From assembly GCA_944324695.1 (NCBI GenBank), contig CALUXH010000097.1, positions 1 through 43,306 of the forward strand: a stretch of 43,306 nucleotides of DNA, in the 5' to 3' direction. Source of the stretch: an uncultured Elusimicrobiales bacterium (lineage in GTDB: Bacteria > Elusimicrobiota > Elusimicrobia > Elusimicrobiales > Elusimicrobiaceae). A program made the translations under genes and the position numbers. Positions within the stretch are counted from its first letter, which is position 1. Every line of letters begins with the position of its first letter. This document shows, in pieces, positions 15,432 through 23,299 of the stretch. The notes beneath the pieces are model-generated. The model searched no databases. It saw nothing but the letters and a program-made list of their open reading frames with translations, and had not been told where the DNA came from.

Positions 15432-16663
15432 AATTTGAAGATTTTACGTCCTCTGAGCAGGCGGATTTGTTTGAGAAAGCCACGCGCTTTTTAACCCTGC
15501 TTAATAGCACCAAAGATACCGGCGGTGAGGCGCTGGGTATTCAACTCATGCAAGCCGTGCGCCCCACCTCGTGTATGAAGGAAAAAGACGGTACGGTGGC
15601 TCCGTATTTGATGTTAGGGTCTAATTCGTATTTGAATTTAACCACGCATCCGCAAGTGGTGGAAGGGGCCCGCAAAGCACTAGAAAAATACGGCTATGGT
15701 ATGGGGGCCGTTTCGCTGTATGGCGGCATTACCGATTTGCACCGCGAATTGGAAGAACGCATTGCCGCTTTTTATCACACCGAAGATGCCGTTTTATTCC
15801 CCAGCGGGTACGGTACGAATATTGGTACTATCTCCGCCCTGTGCGGCCCCGGGGACGTGATTGTAAACGATAGCGCGAACCACGCTTCTATTTTTGACGG
15901 GTGCCGGTTGTCCGGTGCCGATATTAAAATCTACCCGCACGGCAAAATCAAATACTTAGAACAAGTGCTTGCCAAAATCCCGGCAAACGTAAAAGGCCGA
16001 CTGATTATTACAGATGGTGTGTTTTCCATGCATGGAGACATGGCAAAATTAGATGAAATTTACGCGCTTGCCCAAAAGTACAGAGCGCGGCTCATGGTAG
16101 ATGATGCACATGGACTGGGTATTGTCGGACCGACGGGTCGCGGAACGGCGGAGCACTTTAATCTATTGGGCAAAATTGACTTAAATGTAGGCATGCTTAG
16201 TAAAGTGCCGGGGGCGATTGGCGGCTATTGCGCCACCACCAAAGAAGTGGCTGCGTATCTGCGCATTTATGCACGTACCTACTTTTTCTCTACGGCTATT
16301 CCTGCCCCGGTAGTGGGCGGCCTTATAGAAGTATTTAAATTGTTAGCCGCCGACCAAGCCGGGCGCAAAGAACTTTGGCAAAACATTACGTATTTGAAAA
16401 CGGAACTACAAAAGCGCGGGTTTAACACGGGAGAAAGTGAGTCGGGCATTGTGCCTGTCATTGTAGGGGACGAGCCGAAACTGATTCGCTTTACCAACGA
16501 CTTGCGTGTTCACGGTGTGTATGCCAATATTGTTACGTATCCGGCGGTGCGGCGTAAAGAATGCCGCGTGCGCTTGTGCGTGATGAAAGATTTAACAAAA
16601 CAAGATTTAGACAAAGCGCTCTGCGTTATTACTGAGCAGGGAAAGAAACATGGCATCATCTAA
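15428..16663 (+). CDS. Alpha-oxoamine synthase (serine palmitoyltransferase / AONS / KBL family)
   Basis: This 411-residue PLP enzyme, fold type I, condenses an amino acid with an acyl-CoA with loss of CO2 to give an alpha-amino ketone. Seen: LGSNSYLNL near the N-terminus, NHASIFDGCRLSGA, the PLP-binding DDAHGLGIVGPTGRG, and the Schiff-base lysine in GMLSKVPGAIGGY. In most relatives that stretch reads TxSKAxGxxGG, so Val-Pro here is a small change. It could be a serine palmitoyltransferase, 8-amino-7-oxononanoate synthase or 2-amino-3-ketobutyrate ligase. No biotin or threonine genes are near, and an SDR and a lipid-kinase-like gene are. I therefore favour a long-chain amino-ketone (sphingoid-like) product, not proven. 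It overlaps the OYE gene by 4 nt with GGGAG upstream. Confidence 0.85.
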   Translation: MKFEDFTSSEQADLFEKATRFLTLLNSTKDTGGEALGIQLMQAVRPTSCMKEKDGTVAPYLMLGSNSYLNLTTHPQVVEGARKALEKYGYGMGAVSLYGGITDLHRELEERIAAFYHTEDAVLFPSGYGTNIGTISALCGPGDVIVNDSANHASIFDGCRLSGADIKIYPHGKIKYLEQVLAKIPANVKGRLIITDGVFSMHGDMAKLDEIYALAQKYRARLMVDDAHGLGIVGPTGRGTAEHFNLLGKIDLNVGMLSKVPGAIGGYCATTKEVAAYLRIYARTYFFSTAIPAPVVGGLIEVFKLLAADQAGRKELWQNITYLKTELQKRGFNTGESESGIVPVIVGDEPKLIRFTNDLRVHGVYANIVTYPAVRRKECRVRLCVMKDLTKQDLDKALCVITEQGKKHGII

Positions 16664-17615
16664 TACGGTTTTAATTACCGGCGCGGGTGGCTTTATCGGG
16701 CATCATATTGTGCGCGAATTTGCCAAACATCAGTGGACGGTGTATGCACTTATCCACCGCCAACTGCCCGAAGAACTGAAACAACTGCCCAACGTGCATC
16801 TTATTAAGGGAAGTGTTACTGCCCCGGACATTATTAGTCAAATTACCACTGCCATAGGCGGGCGGCCTGAGGTAGTCGTGCATGCGGCGGGATTGGCCTC
16901 CGACGTGGGAGCAGACCGTATTTACAAAGCCCTCAACTTTGAGAGTGTTAAAACATTTTCTTCACTGCCCACTCGTAAACTTGTTTATATTTCATCTTCC
17001 GACGTGTACGGCATTAAAGATTTTCATGGGGAAGATGAAGATACACTACCTTTTGAAACCAAACCGTTAAGTCCCTATCCCAAATACAAGATAGAAAGCG
17101 AGAAGTGGTTGCGTGCCAACTTGCCTACGGACAAATATGTAATTTTACGCCCGGCCGCGGTGTATGGGGAAGGAGATAAAAGCATTGGTATTCGCATGGT
17201 AAACTTCTTGGCTTCTTCACCCGTTATTATCCATTTTGGCAAATGGAAAGGACAAAACCGTTGGCCGGCCGCGGCGGTGGAAAAGGTAGCGCAGGTAGCG
17301 TATGTAGTGGCTTGTTGCACGGACTTTGACGGGCAGGCCATTAACATTATTGACCCCGAACATATCACGCTAGATGCTTTTTACCGCAAAGTGGCGGCTG
17401 AACACTTCCCAAATAAGAAGTTTCCTTCTATTACCTTGCCGTTTTGGGTAGGCAAACTACTGGGGCGTATTTCTACCACACTTTCTAATTTGTTAGGCCG
17501 CACAGAGCAACTTTTTGACCCGTCTTTTTATGCGGTGCATCATGTAGCCAGTAATTTGGATTTAAGTTGTGCCCGTCAACAAAAGGCCCTGGAAGTATAC
17601 AAGAAGTTAACTTGA
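16650..17615 (+). CDS. NAD(P)-dependent extended SDR (epimerase/dehydratase or ketone reductase)
   Basis: This 321-residue extended short-chain dehydrogenase has the Rossmann motif GAGGFIGHH (GxxGxxG) at residues 11-19. It also has HAAG, then SSSDVYG, and the catalytic YPKYK (YxxxK) at about residues 148-152, followed by RPAAVYGEGD. Such proteins act on sugar nucleotides or, in several lipid pathways, reduce a beta-keto group. The gene overlaps the alpha-oxoamine synthase by 14 nt, so the two are probably made together. By analogy with bacterial sphingolipid loci, where an SDR of this type (CerR) reduces the keto-sphingoid, it may reduce the amino-ketone (inference). It is the last gene of the operon. 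A 16-bp palindrome follows the stop codon. Confidence 0.85.
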   Translation: MASSNTVLITGAGGFIGHHIVREFAKHQWTVYALIHRQLPEELKQLPNVHLIKGSVTAPDIISQITTAIGGRPEVVVHAAGLASDVGADRIYKALNFESVKTFSSLPTRKLVYISSSDVYGIKDFHGEDEDTLPFETKPLSPYPKYKIESEKWLRANLPTDKYVILRPAAVYGEGDKSIGIRMVNFLASSPVIIHFGKWKGQNRWPAAAVEKVAQVAYVVACCTDFDGQAINIIDPEHITLDAFYRKVAAEHFPNKKFPSITLPFWVGKLLGRISTTLSNLLGRTEQLFDPSFYAVHHVASNLDLSCARQQKALEVYKKLT

Positions 17616-17631
17616 CTTCTAGGCCTAGAAG
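17616..17631. repeat. Perfect 16-bp palindrome
   Basis: CTTCTAGGCCTAGAAG directly follows the stop codon of the SDR gene and lies 26 nt before the DUF2924 start. It has no T tail, so it is not a terminator. It could be an operator for the recombinase module or a recombination-related site; nothing in the sequence decides. Confidence 0.6.
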
Positions 17632-17657
17632 AAGCGGTAATGTGTATAGGAAGAAAC

Positions 17658-18041
17658 ATGCAAAACTATACACAATTAACCGCACGGGAATTGCGCCTAA
17701 AATGGACCGAAGTCATAGGCCGGCCTATGCCACCAATTGGGCGAAGTTTAGTTATTAAGTACCTGTTATGGTACGAACAAGCCAAGCGTGAGAAGATTTC
17801 TCCACTTGGCTTTTTTCATGAAGTGGCCCAATCCGTTAAAAGTATTGATAAACGCCCCAAAGCCACATTGGAAGTTGGTTCTAAAATGGTCCGGTCCTAT
17901 CAGGGCGCTAAATACGAAGTAGAAATCGTTTCACAAGGGTATCTATACAAGAAGACACTCTACAAGAGTCTGTCCGGTGTAGCAAAGGCCATTACAGGTA
18001 AGAGTTGGAACGGAAATGTATTCTTTGGAGTGAAGAAATGA
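17658..18041 (+). CDS. DUF2924 domain protein, partner of the recombinase
   Basis: This 127-residue basic protein matches DUF2924 along its length. It has an N-terminal ELRLKWTEVIGRPMPP helix block, then a strand-rich half with YQGAKYEVEIVSQGYLY, LSGVAKAITGKSWNG and a final NVFFGV. The family has no proven function; it is typically encoded immediately upstream of a large serine recombinase in phages and integrated elements, as here. The ATG at 17658 has AGGAAG 5 nt upstream and is preferred over the in-frame ATG at 17640. The stop overlaps the recombinase start (ATGA), so the two are translationally coupled. A role as a recombination accessory or DNA-binding factor is inferred from this linkage only. 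Confidence 0.88.
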   Translation: MQNYTQLTARELRLKWTEVIGRPMPPIGRSLVIKYLLWYEQAKREKISPLGFFHEVAQSVKSIDKRPKATLEVGSKMVRSYQGAKYEVEIVSQGYLYKKTLYKSLSGVAKAITGKSWNGNVFFGVKK

Positions 18042-19639
18042 GTGATAAGAAAATACGTTGTGCTATCTATACCCGCAAATCAACCGAAGAAGGATTAGAA
18101 CAAGAGTTTAATAGTTTGCAAGCCCAACGGGAAGCGTGTGAGGCCTACATTAAAAGCCAAAAGCACGAACATTGGCAGTTGTTACCAACGGAGTATGATG
18201 ATGGTGGGTATTCGGGTGGCAATATGGAACGCCCGGCGCTAAAAAAGCTTTTATTGGATGTCCAAAACGGACTTATAGATATTATCGTAGTATACAAGAT
18301 AGACCGCTTAACCCGCAGTCTAATGGATTTTAGCAAGATTGTAGAAGTGTTAGATAAACATAATGCCTCATTTGTATCTATAACGCAGCATTTTAATACC
18401 ACTACCAGTATGGGGAGATTGACGCTTAATATGCTACTCTCATTTGCACAATTTGAGCGTGAAGTAACCGGAGAACGTATCCGTGATAAAATCAGCGCTA
18501 GTAAGAAAAAGGGGATGTGGATGGGTGGCAAACCGCCATTAGGATATTACCGCAAGGATAAGAAGATATATCCGGATGAAGAAAAAGTAGGACTTGTTAA
18601 TAATATATTCAAAAAGTATGTAGAACTTAAAAGCACCACGCTTGTTAAAGATTGGCTCAAAGAACAGGGGCAAAAAATATCCGTAGGCAATTTGAATTGT
18701 ATTTTGCGTAATAAAGCATATATAGGCATGGTTGGCCATAAAGGCACATGGTATCAGGGGGAACATCAGGGAATAATCTCACAAGAACTATTTGAACAAG
18801 TCCAAACAGTGATGGCGGATAACCGTATCAACCGCCAACATTATGACCCTAGCAAAAGCCTTTTATCGGGTAAATTATATGACGATAAAGACAATGCTAT
18901 GAGCCCGAGCTGGAGTACAGGCAGTGGCGGTAAGAAATATCGCTATTATGTAAGCCAAGCTATTATCCACAAGGAGCCAGGCAAAGTGGGGAAAATTAGT
19001 AAGGTATCGCTCCCCAAATTGGAGCAGTTTATAGATAATTGGTTTAGTGTATTTTTGAAAGACAAGACAAAAATATATTCGTATATCCAACAATTTGGAG
19101 TAAGCAAGCAAAAGGAAATCATCAAACGGCTACCGTCATATCCGATAACGCGGGATGTAGAAAAAGAACTGATCAAACGCGTGAAATTAAATCCAAGCAA
19201 GATAGCAGTCACGCTATATCAAGAACAAATAACTGAACTATTAAATGCCATTTGTGAAAATCGTGAAATGCACCGACTTAAACCCGAAGAATTAAAACAA
19301 GAAAACACCTATACAGAGCCATACCATATCGGTACAATAGCCAACGGAGAAAAGATAATTGTAGGTCACTTTGTAGAACCAAGAAAAAGACCCAATACTG
19401 AACTTATCAAAATCCTAAACCAATCCTATACTTGGCATCAAGATATATTAGACGGTAAGACTACCCAAGAAATAGCAAATAGAGAAAAGGTATGCGTACA
19501 GTATGTCCGCAGGATCCTTAATTTAAGTTTTTTGTCGCCTAAAATCGTGCGAGCTGTCCTAAACGGTACCCAACCCGCAGACTGCACCCTCAAAAAATTA
19601 CTCTCTATCAAAACTTCAAATTGGCAAGAACAAGAGTAA
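18038..19639 (+). CDS. Large serine recombinase (site-specific integrase/resolvase)
   Basis: This 533-residue protein has the N-terminal resolvase domain. The catalytic Ser lies in YTRKSTEEG (near residue 14), followed by SLQAQREAC, the arginine segment YKIDRLTRS, and FEREVTGERIRDK leading into the long helix. A recombinase domain follows (about residues 155-290, with GGKPPLGY and LRNKAYIGMV) and then a C-terminal part of 240 residues with SWSTGSGGKKYRYYV. No CxxC zinc ribbon is apparent, unlike many integrases of this type. It probably integrates or excises the surrounding element. The stop codon lies 180 nt from the tRNA-Asp gene. Base composition is more AT rich by eye than the flanking chromosomal genes. 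Confidence 0.92.
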   Translation: MSDKKIRCAIYTRKSTEEGLEQEFNSLQAQREACEAYIKSQKHEHWQLLPTEYDDGGYSGGNMERPALKKLLLDVQNGLIDIIVVYKIDRLTRSLMDFSKIVEVLDKHNASFVSITQHFNTTTSMGRLTLNMLLSFAQFEREVTGERIRDKISASKKKGMWMGGKPPLGYYRKDKKIYPDEEKVGLVNNIFKKYVELKSTTLVKDWLKEQGQKISVGNLNCILRNKAYIGMVGHKGTWYQGEHQGIISQELFEQVQTVMADNRINRQHYDPSKSLLSGKLYDDKDNAMSPSWSTGSGGKKYRYYVSQAIIHKEPGKVGKISKVSLPKLEQFIDNWFSVFLKDKTKIYSYIQQFGVSKQKEIIKRLPSYPITRDVEKELIKRVKLNPSKIAVTLYQEQITELLNAICENREMHRLKPEELKQENTYTEPYHIGTIANGEKIIVGHFVEPRKRPNTELIKILNQSYTWHQDILDGKTTQEIANREKVCVQYVRRILNLSFLSPKIVRAVLNGTQPADCTLKKLLSIKTSNWQEQE

Positions 19640-19686
19640 ATCTTCTATAAATAATCGCAAGTGCGCCACTTCCCACTTACTCTTGT
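19630..19686. repeat. Nested inverted repeats after the recombinase stop
   Basis: Outer arms ACAAGAGTAA (19630-19639, including the stop codon) and TTACTCTTGT (19677-19686) pair perfectly. Inside is AAGTG-CGC-CACTT (19659-19671). There is no T tail on either strand. It may be a weak terminator, an mRNA-stabilising structure or part of the attachment site. Confidence 0.5.
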
Positions 19687-19756
19687 CAGCATAAAAAGAG
19701 AATATTCACAGAAAAGCCGGAAAACTCGCCAAAATTTGCATGCTATCCGTGGTTTA

Positions 19757-19796
19757 CAAAAAAATCCCCGTCGGGAGTTAATCCTAACGGGGATTT
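19757..19796 (-). terminator. Terminator of tRNA-Asp
   Basis: Read on the minus strand, AAATCCCCGT and ACGGGGATTT pair around a 15-nt loop, followed by a run of T. It starts 26 nt after the 3' end of the tRNA gene. Confidence 0.8.
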
Positions 19797-19821
19797 ATGC
19801 TAACAATTCAAAACTAAAATA

Positions 19822-19897
19822 CGGAGTCGACGGGATTCGAACCCGCGGTCTCTGCCTTGACAGGGCAGCGTGTTAGACCAGGCTACACCACGACTCC
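19822..19897 (-). tRNA. tRNA-Asp (anticodon GTC)
   Basis: The minus strand folds as a cloverleaf. The acceptor stem is GGAGTCG/CGACTCC with discriminator G. The D stem is GTGT/ACAC. The anticodon stem is CTGCC/GGCAG around loop CTGTCAA, giving anticodon GTC. The T arm is GCGGG-TTCGAAT-CCCGT. CCA is not encoded. Its 3' end faces the inferred island, the usual side for integration at a tRNA gene, but no copy of the 3' end was seen at the other boundary. Confidence 0.95.
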
Positions 19898-19923
19898 AAC
19901 GGCTCAAATTCTTTCGTACTAAT

Positions 19924-19953
19924 ATTTTAACTTATTGTGCGGTGGCGCGTCAA
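19924..19953 (-). promoter_or_regulatory. Promoter of tRNA-Asp
   Basis: On the minus strand TTGACG (19948-19953) and TAAAAT (19924-19929) are separated by 18 bp, a near-consensus sigma-70 promoter placed about 27 nt before the tRNA 5' end. Confidence 0.7.
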
Positions 19954-19972
19954 TTTTTTTGTGCGGCAGATT

Positions 19973-20875
19973 TCAATCGGCAAATTCTCCCCAAAGGATT
20001 TGCTCCGGTTCCAGCTCTATTCCGGTTTTTTCATACACCTGCCGTTTTACTTCGTCCATAAGATTTTTGATGTCTTCGGGGGAAGCGTAATTGAAGTTAA
20101 TAATAAATCCGGCGTGTTTTTCAGACACTTTGGCTCCGCCGATGCTTAATCCCCGCAGGCCCGCTTCATCAATCAGCCGCGAAGCGTAATCCCCCGCAGG
20201 GCGCTTGAATACGCTACCGGCGGAAGGGAAATCCAGCGGCTGTTTTTCCATTCGTTTATGCAATACGGAGTTGCGGGCTTCGGTAAGGACGGTAAAATCT
20301 TTTTTTTCCAACAGGAAGCCCGCACTGAGCACAATATAATCTTTCAGTCCTTCTACCCGGCGGTAGCCGTGAGGCAGCTGTTCTTTTGGAAGCATGGCGG
20401 GGCGCCCGTCAAAATCTACGGCTTCCACGTATTCCAGGCAGTCAAAAGTTTCCTGGCCGAAAGCGCCCGCATTCATATATACCGCACCGCCTACGCTGCC
20501 CGGGATGCCGGAGAGCTTCTCCATTCCTCCCAGACCAGCGGATACGGCCGTTTCGCAAATTTTATCCAGCGCCGCACCGGCTTCGGCGGTGATGCGGCTG
20601 CCTTTGACGGCGGTATGATCCATGTGGCGCGTAGAGCAGATAATACCTCCGACGCCTTTTCCGCCTACCAGAATATTGGAACCGAAACCGATAATATGCA
20701 AAGGGATGTTTTCCGTTCGGGCCAGTTTGAGTACAAAACACCAATCTTCGGTGGTTTTAGGATACACATAAACTTCCGCCGGACCGCCGGTACGGTAAGT
20801 GGTATGGCGGTCCATGGGTTCATTAAAAAGGCAATGTTCCCCGAAATAGGCGGAAAGTTCTTTTTTATAATCCAT
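19973..20875 (-). CDS. murB: UDP-N-acetylmuramate dehydrogenase
   Basis: This 300-residue cytosolic flavoenzyme reduces UDP-GlcNAc-enolpyruvate to UDP-MurNAc with NADPH, an early step of peptidoglycan synthesis. FAD-binding marks are TYRTGGPAE, GFGSNILVGG and GIPGSVGGAVYMNAGAFG. The catalytic Ser lies in SAGSVFKRP, and the proton-donating Glu is expected in IELEPEQILWG at the C-terminus. The short form with GSVFKRP and no extra loop fits type II MurB. It starts 2 nt after the stop codon of the outer-membrane protein gene, so the two form a small operon. Confidence 0.96.
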   Translation of the reverse strand: MDYKKELSAYFGEHCLFNEPMDRHTTYRTGGPAEVYVYPKTTEDWCFVLKLARTENIPLHIIGFGSNILVGGKGVGGIICSTRHMDHTAVKGSRITAEAGAALDKICETAVSAGLGGMEKLSGIPGSVGGAVYMNAGAFGQETFDCLEYVEAVDFDGRPAMLPKEQLPHGYRRVEGLKDYIVLSAGFLLEKKDFTVLTEARNSVLHKRMEKQPLDFPSAGSVFKRPAGDYASRLIDEAGLRGLSIGGAKVSEKHAGFIINFNYASPEDIKNLMDEVKRQVYEKTGIELEPEQILWGEFAD

Positions 20876-20877
20876 AA

Positions 20878-21564
20878 TTAAAAGTTCAGGCCAATGCCGC
20901 CCTGAAAACCGTGGCTGTATTTGGTGTAGGTGTAAGCTCCGTATACGTAAAACAGCGGCAGCGGGTGAAAGTTGACGCCGGCGGTATAACGCACCAGGCC
21001 GTCATCGGATTTTTCGCCGGAAAAGATATCTTTTGTTTCCATTTCGCTGTAATCGTAGCCGACACCCACATACGGCGTCAAAAATAAAATATTTACGGAA
21101 GCGGACGCAGAGGCGGAGTAGTGGTTCCCGTCGTAATAATCCGTGCTGTAGCGGTCGTAAAAAGCGCCGGCGGCCAGATTGACAAAGGCCAAAGACCCGT
21201 GCCATTTTACGCCGCCGCCCAGGGATTCAAATCCGTCATAACGTGTGCCGCGCAGCGCGACGCCCAGATTAAAAAGAGGAAGCTGCGTTTCCGCGGTGAT
21301 GAACGGGGCATAGAGGTAATCTTCGGAGGAAAAGCTGTCCGAAGAGGTGTTCACAGCGGATACGGAAACGCCCACGTCAAAACCCGGGAACGTCACCCCG
21401 CGTCCGGTGTGAAAATCGGCCAGGCCTATCATGGTGGACACGTCGCGGTTGTAGTCGGCCAGTGCGCCTGCGCTGAAATGATCATGAAAATCACTGTTGA
21501 TGCTGGCGGAAGCGGTTGCGGCAAAACAAAAAGCAAACAATACGGCGGCAACTGTTTTTTTCAT
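20878..21564 (-). CDS. Outer-membrane beta-barrel protein, function unknown
   Basis: This 228-residue protein has a signal peptide (about residues 1-20, ending ASA). The rest is a run of amphipathic strands, with many Tyr/Phe/Gly alternations, ending in GGIGLNF; a terminal Phe after alternating hydrophobic residues is the barrel assembly signal. It recalls YfaZ-like or OmpA-barrel-type proteins of 8-10 strands, but no family is certain. AAGGA lies a few bases before the ATG on the minus strand. It is the first gene of a two-gene unit with murB and is divergent from pgm. Confidence 0.75.
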   Translation of the reverse strand: MKKTVAAVLFAFCFAATASASINSDFHDHFSAGALADYNRDVSTMIGLADFHTGRGVTFPGFDVGVSVSAVNTSSDSFSSEDYLYAPFITAETQLPLFNLGVALRGTRYDGFESLGGGVKWHGSLAFVNLAAGAFYDRYSTDYYDGNHYSASASASVNILFLTPYVGVGYDYSEMETKDIFSGEKSDDGLVRYTAGVNFHPLPLFYVYGAYTYTKYSHGFQGGIGLNF

Positions 21565-21664
21565 AAAAAATCCTTATTGATAAATTTAGTTACATATCAT
21601 ATCATAGAAAAAGAGGACGCGGCGCGCAAGGAGCCCGCGCTGATTTTATTTTGGGAGGTATATT

Positions 21665-23212
21665 ATGGTAAGCCCTTTGGCCGGAACGCTGACAAAAGAA
21701 CGCATCGACGCGGAAAAGCTGTGTAAATTGTTTTGGGAACCGGACGGAGAAGCCGCACCGGTTAAATTCGGCACCTCGGGCCACCGCGGGGCGTTGGGGC
21801 GCGGGTTTTGCGCCGCGCACGCGCGGGCTATAGCGCAGGCGGTGGCGCGCATTCATTTGGAAGACGGCGTCACCGGCCCCGTACTGTGCGGAGGGGATAC
21901 GCGCTTAATGTCGCGCGATACGGCGCGGCTGTGCGCCGAAGTGTTGGCGGGCAACGGATTGCATGTGATTTTGCCCGATATGCCGCTTCCTACTCCGGTG
22001 TTTTCTTTTGAAATTATCAGCGGGCGCGCGGCGGCGTCTTTAAACGGAACGGCCAGCCATAACCCGCCCCAAGATATGGGACTGAAGTATAATCCTTCCC
22101 ACGGTGGCCCCGCCGGTGGCGAACTGACGGGACGCATTGAAAAATATGCCAATGAATATTTGCAAAATCCTTCTTTAATTAGGAGCCTGCCGCTGGAACA
22201 GGCGCGCGAAAAAGGCCTGGTCACCACGACGGATGTTATTACGCCTTACGTGAGCGCGTTGGGGCGTATGGTGGATTTTGAAGCCATTAAAAAAGCCGGC
22301 CTCAAAGCGGCCATTCATCCGCTGGGGGGCAGCAGCCTGGCTTTTTACCGCGCGATTAAAGAAAAATACGGGTTGGACAATTTGCATATTGCCGATGAAA
22401 CCATAGACCCGACTTTTTATTTCATCCCCATAGACCACGACGGCAAAATCCGCATGGATCCGTCTTCGGTGTATCCGATGAAGCCGCTGATTGAACTGGT
22501 GCAAAGCGGAGAGTATGACTTTGCCGGCGCCAGCGACCCGGATGCGGACCGCTTCGGCTGCGCCACCAAGGAGGGCGGGCTGGTGTCGCCCAACCATGCG
22601 CTGTGCGTGGCGGCAGATTATTTAATCCGCACCCGCAAGCCCCGCAAAGGCATGTTGATAGGGCGTACGCTGGGTACGACGGCGTTGTTGGACCGTATTG
22701 CTTCCGCCGCGGGATACGCGGTAGATGAAGTCAATGTCGGTTTCAAATATTTCGTCAACGGCATTGTGGACGGGAAATATATTTTGGCCGGAGAAGAAAG
22801 CGCGGGCATGAGCATGAGCGGCTGGACGCCGGAAAAAGACGGCATTTTGGCCGTATGTCTGCTGTTGGAAATTGCGTCCAAAGAGGGCGATATTGCCGCG
22901 TTGTATGACGGCCTGACGCAAAAATACGGCAAGCCGTTTTATACGCGCGTAGACGTGCCAACTGATGAAGCGGCCAAGAATAAAGTCAAATCTTTTAAAA
23001 AGGAGGACTTGAAAGATTTAACTGCCGTGGCCGGAGAAAAAGTGACGGACGTGCGCGATACGGACGGCATCAAGGTGTATTTGCAAAGTTCATGGTTTTT
23101 GGTGCGTCCTTCGGGCACGGAAAACATTCTGAAGTTCTATGCCGAAACTTTTATCAGTGAGGAGCATTTGCAACACATTATAGAGGAAGGGCGCAAATAT
23201 TTCGGCGTCTAA
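21665..23212 (+). CDS. pgm: Phosphoglucomutase (alpha-D-phosphohexomutase family)
   Basis: This 515-residue enzyme interconverts glucose-1-phosphate and glucose-6-phosphate through a phosphoserine. Seen: KFGTSGHRG near residue 34-42, the active-site loop TASHNPP with phospho-acceptor Ser131, the Mg loop DPDADR, the sugar-binding GEESAG, and the phosphate-binding RPSGTEN at the C-terminus. The layout is that of E. coli Pgm-type mutases (about 546 residues). The ATG is preceded by GGGAGGT. It should supply glucose-1-phosphate for glycogen or for nucleotide sugars used in LPS. Confidence 0.94.
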   Translation: MVSPLAGTLTKERIDAEKLCKLFWEPDGEAAPVKFGTSGHRGALGRGFCAAHARAIAQAVARIHLEDGVTGPVLCGGDTRLMSRDTARLCAEVLAGNGLHVILPDMPLPTPVFSFEIISGRAAASLNGTASHNPPQDMGLKYNPSHGGPAGGELTGRIEKYANEYLQNPSLIRSLPLEQAREKGLVTTTDVITPYVSALGRMVDFEAIKKAGLKAAIHPLGGSSLAFYRAIKEKYGLDNLHIADETIDPTFYFIPIDHDGKIRMDPSSVYPMKPLIELVQSGEYDFAGASDPDADRFGCATKEGGLVSPNHALCVAADYLIRTRKPRKGMLIGRTLGTTALLDRIASAAGYAVDEVNVGFKYFVNGIVDGKYILAGEESAGMSMSGWTPEKDGILAVCLLLEIASKEGDIAALYDGLTQKYGKPFYTRVDVPTDEAAKNKVKSFKKEDLKDLTAVAGEKVTDVRDTDGIKVYLQSSWFLVRPSGTENILKFYAETFISEEHLQHIIEEGRKYFGV

Positions 23213-23245
23213 AGACGCGGGTTATTTGGTTTGCCGGTATTGAAT

Positions 23246-23272
23246 GGGGCGGAATCTGTTTGATTTCGCCCC
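23246..23272 (+). terminator. Hairpin after pgm
   Basis: Arms of 11 bp (GGGGCGGAATC and GATTTCGCCCC, one G-T pair) lie 33 nt after the stop codon and are followed by GTTTG. The T tail is poor, so termination strength is uncertain. Confidence 0.55.
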
Positions 23273-23299
23273 GTTTGTCGGTGGACCTTTCAGAAGGTC

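Noticed and set aside
15428-16663. Biotin gene bioF
   Set aside because: No other biotin gene is in the window and the operon content does not fit biotin synthesis; the family call is kept broad.
19661-19876. Open frame on the plus strand covering the tRNA-Asp region
   Set aside because: Its C-terminal part is the well-known false translation of the tRNA antisense strand; there is no ribosome-binding site.
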